Positions 27,101 to 39,368 of a stretch of 64,000 bases of DNA are shown piece after piece. Source of the stretch: Sindora glabra. Taxonomy: Eukaryota > Streptophyta > Magnoliopsida > Fabales > Fabaceae. The position numbers and the translations under genes are program-made. How positions within the stretch are numbered: the first letter of the stretch is position 1; each line of letters starts with the position of its first letter. The DNA lies in NCBI GenBank assembly GCA_020226215.1, contig CM035235.1, positions 70,519,283-70,583,282 of the forward strand. Direction: 5' to 3'. The notes below the pieces were generated by a model that was not told the origin of the DNA, did not search any database, and saw nothing but the letters and a program-made list of their open reading frames with translations.

Positions 27101-28500
27101 AAATATTAAAAAATTTGTTTTGCAAGATGTTTTTAGATTTTATTTTTAAAAACCATTCTTAAATTTCTTATTTTAAAATTAAAAATAAATTTTAAATATT
27201 TTTTGAACTTATTTTTATGATAATTAATTAAATAAATTTTTTGTTTATTTATTTTACTTAAGATTTTTTATTTTTTGTTATCCTTAAATTCAAAAATAAT
27301 TTAAAAAATTTAAAATAACTTTCAAAGATAATTTTTATTTTTAAAAATATATCCAGGCCCCATATCCATATTATTGTTCTTTTAGATCATCTTAGCAAAT
27401 CAATGTGAAACCATAACGTTGGACATATATGAATATGTTGTATTGAAATCGACCTCCCTTTGGTTTAGATCGTTTTCATGGCACAAATAAATTAATTTAC
27501 ACAAAGAACGCACACCAACTATACGTGTCTTCCATTTATTCATCATAAATGGATCATTAATTTTATGACGAATTGTTAGCTATAATTTTCACCACTATAC
27601 CTATGCCATTGACCGATCGATATGATATGCAGCAATGCTACTTTTTTTCTTACCATAGAGATAATAATTTAGTTAATATATATAAAACCTTATGTTTAAA
27701 CTTCAAATATCACTGACATAAAGTCTTAAAAAAATTATAAGCATAAAAGATGAATATTAAAATGGAATTTTAAATTTTTTTATATATGTTAAATTAATTT
27801 TTATAAATTTATCCCACTATTTTATATTTAATGATAGTCATTAATTTTTATTTTAAATTTAATTTTAAATCTTATTCTTAAAATATATTTATATATATAA
27901 TATTATTCAAATTTTTAAGACAATACCAACTAATACTACAATATTAAAATGCAAACGTAGTAATACTACATTTGATCCTTCTAAATTTAATCTCTTCTCA
28001 CATTCTTTCACATATTTATAGGATTTAGAATTCTAATCCACAAATATGTGAGGAAGAATGGGTTGAAATTGAATTTAGGAGAATGAATTTGAGTTTATTA
28101 TGGGATATCCCTTGTGAAAAAACTAGAAAAAAATTTATGCGAACCAAATAAATTGATGGTTAGAATAATGGTCGAAAGTGAATTTGGTTAGTATTTTTTA
28201 CCATTACTTATTACCTTGGCACATCAAACATACACAATTCATCATTTCATAAGATTGGTTTAAGTTCATACATTCGAGAAGTTTAGATTTAATGAAAATA
28301 GTCAAACTTAACAAATTGAACATATTATTGTAAAACAATCATTTTACAATATTTTATAATAAATCTTGTGTATTATATGAAATTAACTATAAATTGATAC
28401 GTATAATTATTTTAAATATTATTAATTAATTAATTAATTAATTAAATGTCAACTTATAATTAGTTTCTTGAAGTATGTTCTGTATGTATAATAATTTCTT
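22946..28500. other. Gene-free AT-rich intergenic DNA
   Basis: No exon, RNA gene or intact element seen. Minor structure: a TA tract at 24080-24114; a ~70-bp direct repeat (AAAGATTGATTACATAATRTRSCTTAATAT) near 25908-25945 and 25977-26010; and a TTAA tract at 28424-28445. Slightly richer patches at 23050-23180, 24120-24290 and 26560-26640 have no sustained open frame. Confidence 0.5.
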
Positions 28501-28913
28501 CTATTTTGCAAGAAAATAGGAAATTCTTGTCATTCAAGAGCGAAGATAGCGGATAAAGCACTCACGGAGCCATGGAATTTTCTCCGATTTGTTTTTTTTT
28601 TCCCATCTTTTTTATAATAATAATAATAAAAAAAAACGTATCGCGAAAAAAAATGATTATGTTATCCGATTGGAGGCTTTGCACGCCATTCAACGCAAAC
28701 GACGTCAGACTCTCCAAAGCTTTTGTCCTCATCTCCACAAGGCCACAACCACTCGCCATTTACAATCTCCTGCTACGCCCATCACTATATCAAATGATCA
28801 GACACCGTCAATACTTCATGCATCAAGATGGTGGAAGAATCAACGGCCACAATCGCTCAACATCCGGGACCCACCAGTTCCATGTTCCCACTCGCCAAAT
28901 AGCCATGATGATG

Positions 28914-28921
28914 ACACGTGG
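28914..28921 (+). promoter_or_regulatory. ABRE/G-box (ACACGTGG) upstream of the pyrophosphatase gene
   Basis: The sequence ACACGTGG is a perfect ACGT-core ABRE/G-box about 340 bp before the start codon and about 210 bp before the proposed TATA box. Such sites bind bZIP factors and can give ABA or drought response. An ACGACGTCAG word at 28697 is a second ACGT-core candidate. Confidence 0.5.
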
Positions 28922-29124
28922 AGGATAGATCACGCTAGCGGCCCGTCTGCGTCTCAATCCACGCGCTTAAAACTTCCAGACTCCCGCCTAATTTCATTAC
29001 TTTCCTCGTCTTATTCTCATCAACAGATCCCGAATTTCGAGATTTATATCAAACGTCGGAGGTTCAGCGTTCCATAATCGAATATATCCTAACATTGCTT
29101 TTTTCCATATTGGGGTCGATTCCA

Positions 29125-29133
29125 ATATAAATC
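29125..29133 (+). promoter_or_regulatory. Probable TATA box of the pyrophosphatase gene
   Basis: AATATAAAT lies about 120 bp before the ATG at 29254 and is followed by a CT-rich leader (CCTCCCTCACTCC), as is common downstream of plant TATA boxes. The transcription start would be near 29155-29165. Confidence 0.5.
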
Positions 29134-29253
29134 TGCATTTGCCTCCCTCACTCCGGCTCCCTCTCTTCTTCGCATATACAGTAACCAACGGACGGAAGGT
29201 TGCACTTTTTTTTCCGTTCAAAAACTCCCGGCTGTGCTAGGTTTCCAGCGAAA

Positions 29254-29927
29254 ATGGGTGCGGCTCTGCTGTCGGAGCTTGCGACGGAGATAGTGATCCC
29301 TGTTTGTGCTGTCGTTGGGATCGTCTTCTCGTTGGTGCAGTGGGTGTTGGTTTCGCGTGTAAAGTTGACACCTGAACGGGGCGGTCCGTCATCATCGCCG
29401 CGCAACAACAAGAATGGCTATGACGACTACTTGATTGAAGAAGAGGAGGGTATCAATGACCACAACGTCGTCATGAAATGTGCTGAGATACAGAGTGCTA
29501 TCTCCGAAGGTGAGGTTCTGGTTTAGATCTGAAGATTTAGCTGAGATCTAGGTGTGTTCTTCGTTCAAAAAGTGAACTTCTTTTTACTGTACTGTGTTAT
29601 CTGATTATGGTAAAATTTGATGAGAACTGGAATTTTGAATTTGAATACGTCGCTTTATTAACGAATAACGATATCGAGGGATTGTGTTATGCCGAAAAAG
29701 TGAAGCCATAGCTTTAATGAGGAGAAAAAGGAGTGGAGAGAGTTTTGACATTTTCTATATGCTGTGCATGTTTAAGCTGACGGTCTAGCTTTCTAAAATT
29801 CGAATTTTTATATTTTCGTCGGTTCCGCGGGAAAATGGCTTTTTCGAGTTCTGATTCTTATCATCGGTTGTGATGGAACTACAAAGCCTCTGACTTGCTT
29901 TCTTATTTTTACGTACAAGTGGAGTGT

Positions 29928-29958
<31 letters not shown>

Positions 29959-32900
29959 ATTATTTCTATAGTTGAGTCAGGTCTTCAGAGACAACTCATG
30001 TTTGATCTTCATTTTGATCTGTTTCTTCTGTTATTTTCCCGTTTCTTTTCTTTCGCTGTCTTCGTTAAATTCCTTTATTTTCCTTACCTTCGTTCTGAAG
30101 GACTTTGGTCACTGTGTGTAGTTGATTTCACCTTAGAGAAGGATCTGTATAATATCTGCAATTTCGTTTCCTAAACATATCCTATATTACTATCTGTTTT
30201 GCGGTTATCAGTAATATTCTCTGTCAGTGCAACATTATTATTATTATCCAGCGTTATTTATCTGTCGTGCACACGGCACGGAGCATTTGCCGCAGGAGAA
30301 CAGTTGCATCTTTATTGTTTATTCCGCTTGATGATATGATCGTCGTATACACGTTGTGGTCTACGTTAACAGTTAATGACGGTGTATTACTGAATAACAG
30401 TTTGCGTTTAAATTTCAGTTTGCAGTGATGTAGCTGTAAATATTTGCATTCATATTAAGAGCAAACAGCATATTGTTATTTAGTGTTATGGGAATTATGA
30501 CAACATAAGGAAAAAATTTCTGCTTGACTGGAATTTGATTAAATAGGCTAAATGTTGGTTGGCATGACATAGAATTCGGCGTAAGCCAATCTATGAACAT
30601 TTTCTTTTTAGGAAAAATTGAGTCTTTTTATTCTTTTAGTTCAAAATGGTGCAACTGAGAGCACTTCCTTTTGATGCTGGACTAAGCCATATAGGGTTTA
30701 TTACATACCAAGGGAAGGTGCCTGGTTACTGCTGCCTTGTAAAATGGCACTTTGGTATATAACAGCAACCAAACCTCATCCCATTAGATGGATAAAAAAT
30801 TAAATATTTTGGTTTCTTTGTTGGGGATCTCCCAAAGAGTAGCCATATTTTCTTGTTTTCTATCTCTTGCACCTGGGGATTGAGTATCCAAATACATGCA
30901 CTGGCCTAGCATTCCCTTGTGTTGCATGTGTCTGACCTTAGCTTGTAACCTATGGAAAGTGAAATCTAAATTAACCAGAACTAGTTGTTTTAATACCGAT
31001 AAAGGTGTGCATGGATTTATCAGGTGCAACGTCCTTTCTTTTTACTGAATATCAATATGTTGGGATCTTCATGGCTGCTTTTGCAATCCTGATCTTCCTC
31101 TTCCTGGGCTCTGTGGAGGGCTTCAGCACAAAGAGCCAAGCCTGCACATATGACAAGTCCAAGATGTGCAAGCCAGCACTTGCAACTGCAATTTTTAGCA
31201 CTGTGTCTTTCCTGCTAGGTGCTTTAACTTCAGTTCTTTCTGGTTACCTTGGAATGAAAATTGCCACTTATGCTAATGCAAGGACGACCTTGGAAGCAAG
31301 AAAGGGAGTTGGAAAGGCCTTTATTGCTGCATTTAGGTCTGGTGCAGTGATGGGCTTCCTTCTCGCAGCAAATGGCCTTCTGGTGCTCTACATTGCCATC
31401 AATCTATTCAAGCTATATTATGGTGATGATTGGGAAGGTCTTTTTGAGGCTATTACTGGTTATGGTTTGGGTGGATCTTCTATGGCTCTGTTTGGGAGAG
31501 TTGGTGGTGGTATCTATACCAAAGCTGCTGATGTTGGTGCTGATTTGGTTGGAAAAGTTGAAAGGAATATCCCTGAGGATGACCCGAGAAACCCAGCTGT
31601 AAGTCATATTAATCCAAAGTTGGAACAAAAGAATGTATTTTTACTATTTTACTCCTAAATTCTGAGTTTTAAAAATGATAATAAGCCTCTCTTCAGGTTA
31701 TTGCTGACAATGTTGGTGATAATGTTGGGGATATTGCTGGGATGGGTTCTGACCTATTTGGATCATATGCTGAATCATCTTGTGCTGCTCTAGTTGTTGC
31801 TTCCATATCTTCTTTCGGAATCAACCATGAGTTTACTGCTATGCTGTACCCCCTACTCATCAGTTCTATGGGCATTCTTGTCTGTTTGATCACTACACTC
31901 TTTGCAACTGATTTCTTTGAGATCAAAGCTGTTAAGGAAATTGAACCAGCATTGAAAAAGCAACTTATCATCTCTACACTTTTCATGACTGTGGGAATTG
32001 CTATTGTTACTTGGATTGCTCTGCCATCATCCTTCACAATTTTCAACTTTGGGTCCCAAAAAGTTGTTGAGAGCTGGTAAGACATCATTTGTCTGCAAAA
32101 AAGGAAAAAGCATTGTTTTCACAACGAGGTTTTGTCTAAATGATTTTCTGACCTAGATTTTGTTATTTCTAATCTAGATGTTTTTCCTATGTAATCCTTC
32201 AAGCGAACGTATTTATGGTTTTTTTTTTCTTATTAATTGTGATTATGCATGTGTTGTAAACTTTTCCATTTAAACTTTTCTAAATTCATTTTGATTTTGA
32301 TTTGTGTTTGTTCGCTAAAATGTTTTAGATGAATGGTGGACGACTATTGATATCTGGATATTGACACAGTTGGTACTTGAAATTTCCAGGCAGTTGTTCC
32401 TATGTGTGGGTGTTGGTCTCTGGGCTGGACTTATTATTGGATTTGTTACTGAATATTACACGAGTAATGCTTACAGGTAGCTGGATATTTACAAAGTAAT
32501 TATGCATGCAAATCTTTCATTTCTCATTGGCTTTATGGTCTTGACCTGGTAAATGATCATTTGCAGCCCTGTGCAAGATGTAGCTGATTCCTGCCGAACA
32601 GGAGCTGCAACAAATGTTATCTTTGGCCTTGCTCTGGGATACAAATCTGTCATCATTCCTATTTTTGCCATTGCTATCAGCATTTTTGTGAGTTTTAGTT
32701 TTGCTGCCATGTATGGTATTGCTGTGGCTGCCCTTGGGATGCTGAGCACCATTGCTACTGGATTGGCTATTGATGCCTATGGCCCCATCAGTGACAATGC
32801 TGGAGGTATCGCAGAGATGGCTGGTATGAGCCATCGGATCCGTGAGAGAACAGATGCCCTTGATGCTGCTGGGAACACTACTGCTGCCATTGGCAAGGTA

Positions 32901-33972
32901 CTGAGAAATCCTTATTGAAGCTACTTCTCCTTTAAGTCTGAATAACCTATCATGTTCAGCTCAATTTGAATTTCCAAGTTACCACTTACAAATCATGCTT
33001 CTCTATCATCTAATCAACAATGAGCTTCCTTGTCTTTCTTGTTCTAGGGATTTGCTATTGGGTCTGCTGCACTTGTGTCTTTGGCCCTGTTTGGTGCCTT
33101 TGTCAGCCGGGCAGAACTTTCGAGTGTTGATGTCTTGACTCCTAAGGTCTTCATTGGACTTTTAGTTGGTGCCATGCTTCCGTACTGGTTTTCTGCCATG
33201 ACAATGAAGAGTGTAGGAAGTGCGGCTTTGAAGATGGTTGAGGAGGTTCGTAGGCAGTTCAATGCCATTCCAGGTCTAATGGACGGCCATGCCAAACCTG
33301 ATTATGCTACCTGTGTCAAAATCTCTACTGATGCATCTATCAAGGAGATGATTCCTCCAGGTGCACTCGTCATGCTCACGCCACTCGTTGTGGGAACCTT
33401 ATTTGGTGTTGAGACTCTTTCGGGCGTTCTTGCTGGTTCCCTAGTTTCTGGTGTACAGGTAATGTGCTTATCTCATGAGTAAAAGGTCCGGGGTAACCTC
33501 CATATTTAAGTCGAAATTGCTTTGTGTTTGATGATGCTGAACACTGTTCCTTCCCTGCATTTGTTTCTTTAACAGATTGCAATTTCTGCATCAAACACTG
33601 GCGGTGCATGGGATAATGCTAAGAAGTACATTGAGGTAATGATCCATACTTGTTACTCAAGATATCTTTCATAAATTTCTTGGAAGAACGATCTTTTGTA
33701 GTGAAAGTTTTTCTTTGTTAATAATGGTTGAGTGATGAAATTTGCTGTTGGGTTTCAAATTACAGGCTGGTGCATCAGAGCATGCTAGGACATTGGGACC
33801 AAAAGGATCTGAGCCACACAAAGCAGCTGTTATTGGTGACACAATTGGAGACCCTCTCAAGGACACTTCTGGCCCTTCTCTCAACATCCTCATTAAGCTC
33901 ATGGCAGTTGAGTCACTCGTCTTTGCTCCGTTCTTTGCCACTCACGGCGGCCTTCTCTTCAAGATCTTTTGA
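29254..33972 (+). CDS. AVP1: Vacuolar-type H+-translocating inorganic pyrophosphatase, type I
   Basis: Eight coding exons: 29254-29509, 31024-31598, 31697-32076, 32390-32476, 32567-32897, 33048-33458, 33576-33635 and 33766-33972. All junctions are GT-AG and in phase, giving 768 residues, the usual family length. The enzyme hydrolyses pyrophosphate and pumps protons into the vacuole, with about 16 membrane helices. Diagnostic motifs are present: DVGADLVGK at 255-263; the Mg-PPi-binding acidic series D281/D285/D289 in DNVGDNVGD; and a C-terminal [18 protein letters not shown]. The motif [10 protein letters not shown] has Ala where K+-independent type II pumps have Lys, so this is the K+-dependent type. 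The start MGAALL fits plant orthologues; an upstream in-frame ATG at 29200 would add 18 unlikely residues. Intron 1 is about 1.5 kb. Its last exon is also present as a broken copy at 47461-47667. It is tail-to-tail with the dioxygenase, 568 bp apart. Confidence 0.97.
29929..29959 (+). repeat. (TA)n(TG)n microsatellite in pyrophosphatase intron 1
   Basis: A TA tract to about 29940 followed by a TG tract to 29959. Confidence 0.9.
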
Positions 33973-34540
33973 TTGAAAGAGAAATTCGCGTAAAGGTAGT
34001 TTTATTTCGATTACTCCCACGTTTGTCAGAGCAGACTTGGTCTGCGTTGTCAAACTTTTCAAGGCCTTATTCATTGTATCAATAGTCTCTTTCCCTTTAG
34101 GTAGCCCTTGAATTATGATGACTCTGTTCATGAGTAACAAAACCTTTTTCTAGTAAAATGGATTCTCAGTTTTCCAAGTTATGGTGTTTTTGCTTTCAAG
34201 CTCTTTGTAGAGATATAACCTAGTACTTTCTTGTTCCCTTACAGACTATTTTACGTCAAAAACGGATCATGTTTAAATTCAAAACAAACCATGTACAGGA
34301 GTAACATTCATCAACCTTAATTCTAATCACATTCAATTTTTAAAATTAACAATGGATGATTTAGGTTGACAACACACTTCACATTTATGTTTGAACAAAC
34401 ATACATTGGAGAGTAAATCCTATCCTCTCTAGCAGAAGATAAAGATGCAACACAAGTTAATTAAAATCTAAATCGGCATGTTTAGAAGAACTAAAACATG
34501 CAGGCATGCACTTGATATCTACAGATATGTAGCTTTAGAA

Positions 34541-37500
34541 TCATACTTCTGCTGTATGAAGTGCTCTCATTCCTCGTTGATAATATTCCAGATGTATAGC
34601 AGAGTAATTTTTCACCTTCTTAAACAACTTTGGTTGTTTTTCACTCACCAGATCATCTTCTGGTCCTATATCTTTGTTGGGATCTGGTGCATAGAACATT
34701 GCAACAGATAGCCTCTCCCTCTGTGTGTTGGTCAGCACCCTATGCACTGGACTCTTGAATACTCCATTTGTCATTATCTGCAATTACTAGAAAGTGACAT
34801 TTGGAAGGATTGAAGGCAAAAAAAATCCAGAAATATGCTTGTATTGTTTCTAAAACAAGATTGCAGTTTTGAAAATTATCATAAGTTTTAGAAATTTAGC
34901 CTTATACATTTAACAATATTCCCTTATAATGTAAAAATGGGCAATTTAGTATTGATTGTGATAGTGGATTGTGTCGTGCTGTGTTTATCGTCATACTATT
35001 GTAAAGAGACATTTTTGCCCTGGGAAAAAAAATTGGAGGATGGAAATAGTTTAAGTACGAGACATTTAGCCTTGCGGGCCCCACGCAAATGAGACGACTC
35101 ATACATGTGTTTATCACTCTCCTTCACATAATTGTGGTCTTCTGGTGCTTCAACTTCAGAATACGTAGCGCGTGTAATGATAATTTTAGAGAGTCGGAAA
35201 GGTGCAAAGACTAACGGTACATTTGCTCTGATGGGATGAGAATGAAAATAGAATGTAATGATAATTTTATAATTATGTTTATATGATTAGTGCAGTAAGT
35301 AATAGAATGATCATTTTATTCTGTTTTTATATTTAATATAACAATTTTGATTGAATGGAATAAAGAAAATTATTAATGACAATAATATTTTTAAATTAAA
35401 AATAAAACAAGTATAAAACAAGTATATTTTTATATAAAAATTGATAATGTTATTTTTATTTATTTATATTTTTATGTTTAAACATACAAGTAATTTATAT
35501 TAAATTGGTTAATGATTAATTTAGGTGCATTAAATTATTAAAATAAATTTAATTTAAAATTATATTATATTCAATTAAAAATTAAAGTATGTTATATTTA
35601 TTTATATTGTAATTGTAAAATTGTTAAAAATAATTATATATTGTTAAAAGAAAATATGGATGACTTGATGTTTATTTCATATTAATTAATATTGTATGTT
35701 GTTAAAAAAATTAAATATAATATATTTGAGAAAAAAATTGAAATATTTTTTCAATTTTAAATATTTTTACACTTATAATAAAAGTAATAAAAAAATTTTG
35801 AAAAATTTACAAGGCTTCAACTATATTATTATATAAAAAAGGATAATTTTAAAATTTTAAAAATTTAATAATGATAATATTGTTAAAAGTCCAATTCAAG
35901 AATGAAGGGAGGAGCAATTCTATCATTTTTGTTATGAAATAGATACTCCACTATTTGATAGAATAGCCATTCACTAGAGTATGAGAATTCCTATTCAATA
36001 GTGTATATGAAACAAACTTTTAAAACGTACCCTTTCTTATTTCAATTTCTTTTTATTTTATTCTATCCAGTTAAATACCTTTTAAGAGTCAAATTACTAA
36101 CCCAATTTTAAAAAATTAGACACTCTCTCAACAGAATGAGCAACTAAACATGTATTGTCTTTGAAACATGGAAATAACAATAATTAAGGGTGATAATTTT
36201 AGATAGAATATGATAATCCAACAAAAATATGAGGTATTTTAAACGAGTTAGGATTGAAATTATATGAATTTAAATTGTAAATGAGTTAACTCATATGATA
36301 CAAATGATAAATAGGTTAGGTTATGGTTGACTTAAAATTAAATGAGTTGAAAAGACAACTCGTTGAAGAGTTTATATTAATATTTTAAAAATAATTAACT
36401 AAGTTATAAATATTATAAAGATAAATTTATATTTTAATAAAATGATAATAAAATTTCAATAAAATGTTTAATCAATAATTCAACATATTTTTGATGAAAA
36501 ATAATAAATAATTAAAGTTTATAATATAAAATTTATTAATTTAAATTATTAAATAAGTTAGACAGATTAATATGTCTTAACACATTTAAGAAGTAGATTG
36601 TCTTAGTATAATATGATTATTATTCAAGTTTAGTTTAGGTTAAGCTTATTTTAGATGTTACTAATTTTTGACATAACACTAATCCTTCATCTAAACACAA
36701 TGTTACCCCTAATAAAAATATCAAGTAATCCAAAAGATACCTGCATTTGATCACCCAGGATGACAAGAAGGGCATGGGGGATGGTGGGAACTGTAAACCA
36801 TTTTCCATCGTTATAAACCTGAAGGCCTTCAACATCATCTTGCAGTATAATGGTATAGCCAGATCCATCTGCATGAGGCTTGAGGCCAAGCACAAGATCA
36901 GGCCTTTGACAGCAAGAGTAGTAGTTGAATCTTACTTTCAACGGTGCTTCTTCACCAAACTGATTCAGGAAGCAGTTTTCTTCTAAATTTAGTGACTTTG
37001 CCATGGCTTTGGAAATAAGTTCTGTCACCTTTCTTGTTGCCTCAGTGTAGTCTTCCAGAACTTCTCTGTAGAAATAGCACAAAGTTTATGGCAACTATCA
37101 TTCAAGTGATGTAGGATTGCCACTGCCTGCCTAATCCCATGGCCAATTGGCCAATGCAGTTTATTTAGATGTGAATGAGTAAAAGGCAAACACTATCAAT
37201 TATCTTAGGAAGCAAAGACATGATACAAGTGATACAAATATGACTATATATATATAATTTAGCAAATAATCTCTTTGATTTCATTGCTTTCATACAATCC
37301 ATCAGATCATATGGTATCCTTTCAACAAAGATATCTACGGATCATCCAAAAGATTTGAAAGACCCATCAAAGCATGAATATCAATACTTAATTGTTCGAG
37401 TGTGTGAATGAATCATGAAATGTATAATTAGTTTGATTTGGTTGAAGTTACCTAAAAGAAGGAGGGTTTTGAGGCCAAAATTTGAAATTCCTTAGGTGTT

Positions 37501-38376
37501 GTGGATGGACACGAAGAAACAAGCGGTCAGACCAGTCCAAGGACTGACCTTGCTCTGGTGCTGGATCTGCTCCATACCCTTCAAATTCTTCAACCCCCTT
37601 GGACTGCTTCTTCTTTTCTTCCATCGGCTGCCCAAAGAATTCCCTTCCAACTTCCCGAACCTTGTCAAGTAATGAAACTGGTATCCCATGATTTATTGCC
37701 TGAAAGTTCATATGTTGATAAAGCACACCAACATAGTTTTACCAACGTAGTAGGTATATGACATCATCTAAGCCACATACATAAATAATGTAGAAAACGA
37801 AAGACGTTCATAAAAATTCTTGCAGAATCAACAATACTTTCATATATATATATATCAGGTAAAACATCAAAATTGTCATATCCGTTCAACAAGAGTATAG
37901 AATTATATTGACATCTTAGTGGTACAATAACACCTAATATTACCTTAAGGATTTTACTTCCCGTCAGTTTGGGATTCAAATTCGAGACTTTGTGTTTGTA
38001 TGTGTGTAGAACAATGCACACAACTTGAATCAAACACTTATTGAGATAAATGTTCTTGATGTTGAAGTGGGGATAGTGATAAGATAAAAAATGAGTATAG
38101 AGTGCGTGGACATTGAACCTGAAAACATCCCCAGGACGAGAGGGCTGACTGAAGTTTCTCAAGTTCTTGTTTCTGCTTGATGGTTGGTGTCTGTGATGGA
38201 ACTGTGAAAGGCCCAAAATCAACGATTGGAAGAGAGCATGAAGCAGAAGGCACACTTTGAACAGAGCCATCATCTCTACCGACATAAGGCGGGGGCGGTT
38301 CTTCGCCATCTAACACCATTTCTTGGACACGTTTCGATAGCAAAACCTCTGCTGCCACCACAGAAACTCCGTCCAT
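34541..38376 (-). CDS. 2-oxoglutarate/Fe(II)-dependent dioxygenase, SRG1-like, copy 1
   Basis: Four exons on the minus strand: 38376-38119, 37699-37452, 37065-36741 and 34777-34541, total 355 residues, all GT-AG and in phase. The N-terminal DIOX_N region (SLPIVDFGPF near residue 48; CFQAINHGIP across the first splice) is followed by the 2OG-FeII_Oxy jelly roll. Iron ligands are H233, D235 (KPHADGSG) and H289 (SPVHRV); the 2-oxoglutarate-binding pair is R299/S301 in RERLS. These soluble enzymes hydroxylate or demethylate small molecules in specialised or hormone metabolism; the substrate cannot be read from the sequence. Intron 3 is about 2 kb and holds inserted repeats (36235-36662, and a separate ~1.2-kb insertion at about 35000-36230 missing from copy 2). 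Copy 2 at 48248-50796 is highly similar, with the same exon lengths. Confidence 0.93.
35210..36035. mobile_element. Possible MITE in dioxygenase copy 1, intron 3
   Basis: This lies inside DNA that copy 2 lacks. The left end GGTACATTTGCTCTGATGGG and the complement of the right end, GGGTACGTTTTAAAAG, share GGTAC-TTT. The inner right part (TTTGTTTCATATACACTATTG on the complement) has the vocabulary of common eudicot MITEs. Ends and target-site duplication are uncertain. Confidence 0.4.
36235..36662 (-). repeat. Dispersed repeat, copy 2 of 3
   Basis: Same landmark order as at 7965-8395. It sits in intron 3 of dioxygenase copy 1 and is matched at the same place in copy 2 (48710-49140), so it was present before the segmental duplication. 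Confidence 0.65.
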
Positions 38377-39368
38377 TTTGCCCCAGTATCGGCTGCCTTC
38401 CTCAGTACTCTCTGTTTTGTTTAGGCAATGGGATGTGAACTTTTAACCAATGAAATACTGTTAGTCTTTTTATAAAACTGTAGAAACCAACTTACCACCA
38501 TAGAATAATTTTTTGGAAAAATATATGATAAAATATAATAGTATTAAATTATTTGTTATGTGAATTGTAATTTGGTAATAATTTTATGCTGTGAATTGTT
38601 TGTTATGTGGTTGTGTAAACCAACATACTATTAAATTATTAGTGTAGATTGCGTAGAAAAATAAGAAAATTAAGAATTGTTTAAAAATTACTGCTCTTTC
38701 TTTTTGGCACGTAAGGAGGTTTAAATCTAAAAGTTCAGCATTCTACTCAAGTTCTTAGTAACTAAATCACTACTTAGAGGCTTAAAAAAGAGTTTAAATT
38801 TAATTAATCATTAATATAAAAAGTTTTATACTATCAATAAATGAGAATAAAATATAACATTAATAATTAATAATAATTAAGAATTTTTAATTATAATAAA
38901 GGAATTTTTACCATTTGTTATTGACATGATAACATTTGAATAAATAATATTATAAAATTAATATACACCGATAATAAAGTAAATGTAAACCCTAAAAAAA
39001 ATATTACTCTTACTCCTAAAAATTGAAAAGTTCATATCCTTTATTTTTAATTTCTAGCAATTATAATTTTTTCCTACATTGTTAAAAACTTATGCTGACT
39101 AATTGTATATATATAATAATTTACAGTAAAAAAAGAGAAAATTTTGTTTCATTTTAAATCTTTAATTAACTAATTTATTAAAAGCATCAACTAAATAAAG
39201 GATTACTGTTTGTTTTGGTAAAAAATATTTTTGTAAATATATAGTTATATAATTTTAAGATGGTAGAAAATAATTTAAATATTTAATGTTAGATATAGTA
39301 AATTTGATAGAAAATACTTCTCCTTTTTGAAAATAGAATTATTTTCTTTTATTATTATAATTTTAAAT
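38377..39368. other. Intergenic DNA upstream of dioxygenase copy 1
   Basis: The first ~100 bp are nearly identical to the DNA upstream of copy 2 (50797-50900), including GGGATGTGAACTTTTAACCAATGAAATACTG, which is described here only by its ends GGGATGTGAAC and AAATACTG. This is the shared promoter region. After that the two become more diverged and AT-rich. No other gene is seen. Confidence 0.6.

Noticed and set aside
28572..29077. Overlapping open frames of 118 and 162 codons upstream of the pyrophosphatase gene
   Set aside because: They lie in the promoter and leader, overlap in two frames, are biased by poly-Lys/Asn tracts and show no domain.
38038..38309. Longer minus-strand frames running past dioxygenase exon 1
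   Set aside because: They are read-through of intron 1 after CFQ; the GT donor and matching exon 2 give the family protein.
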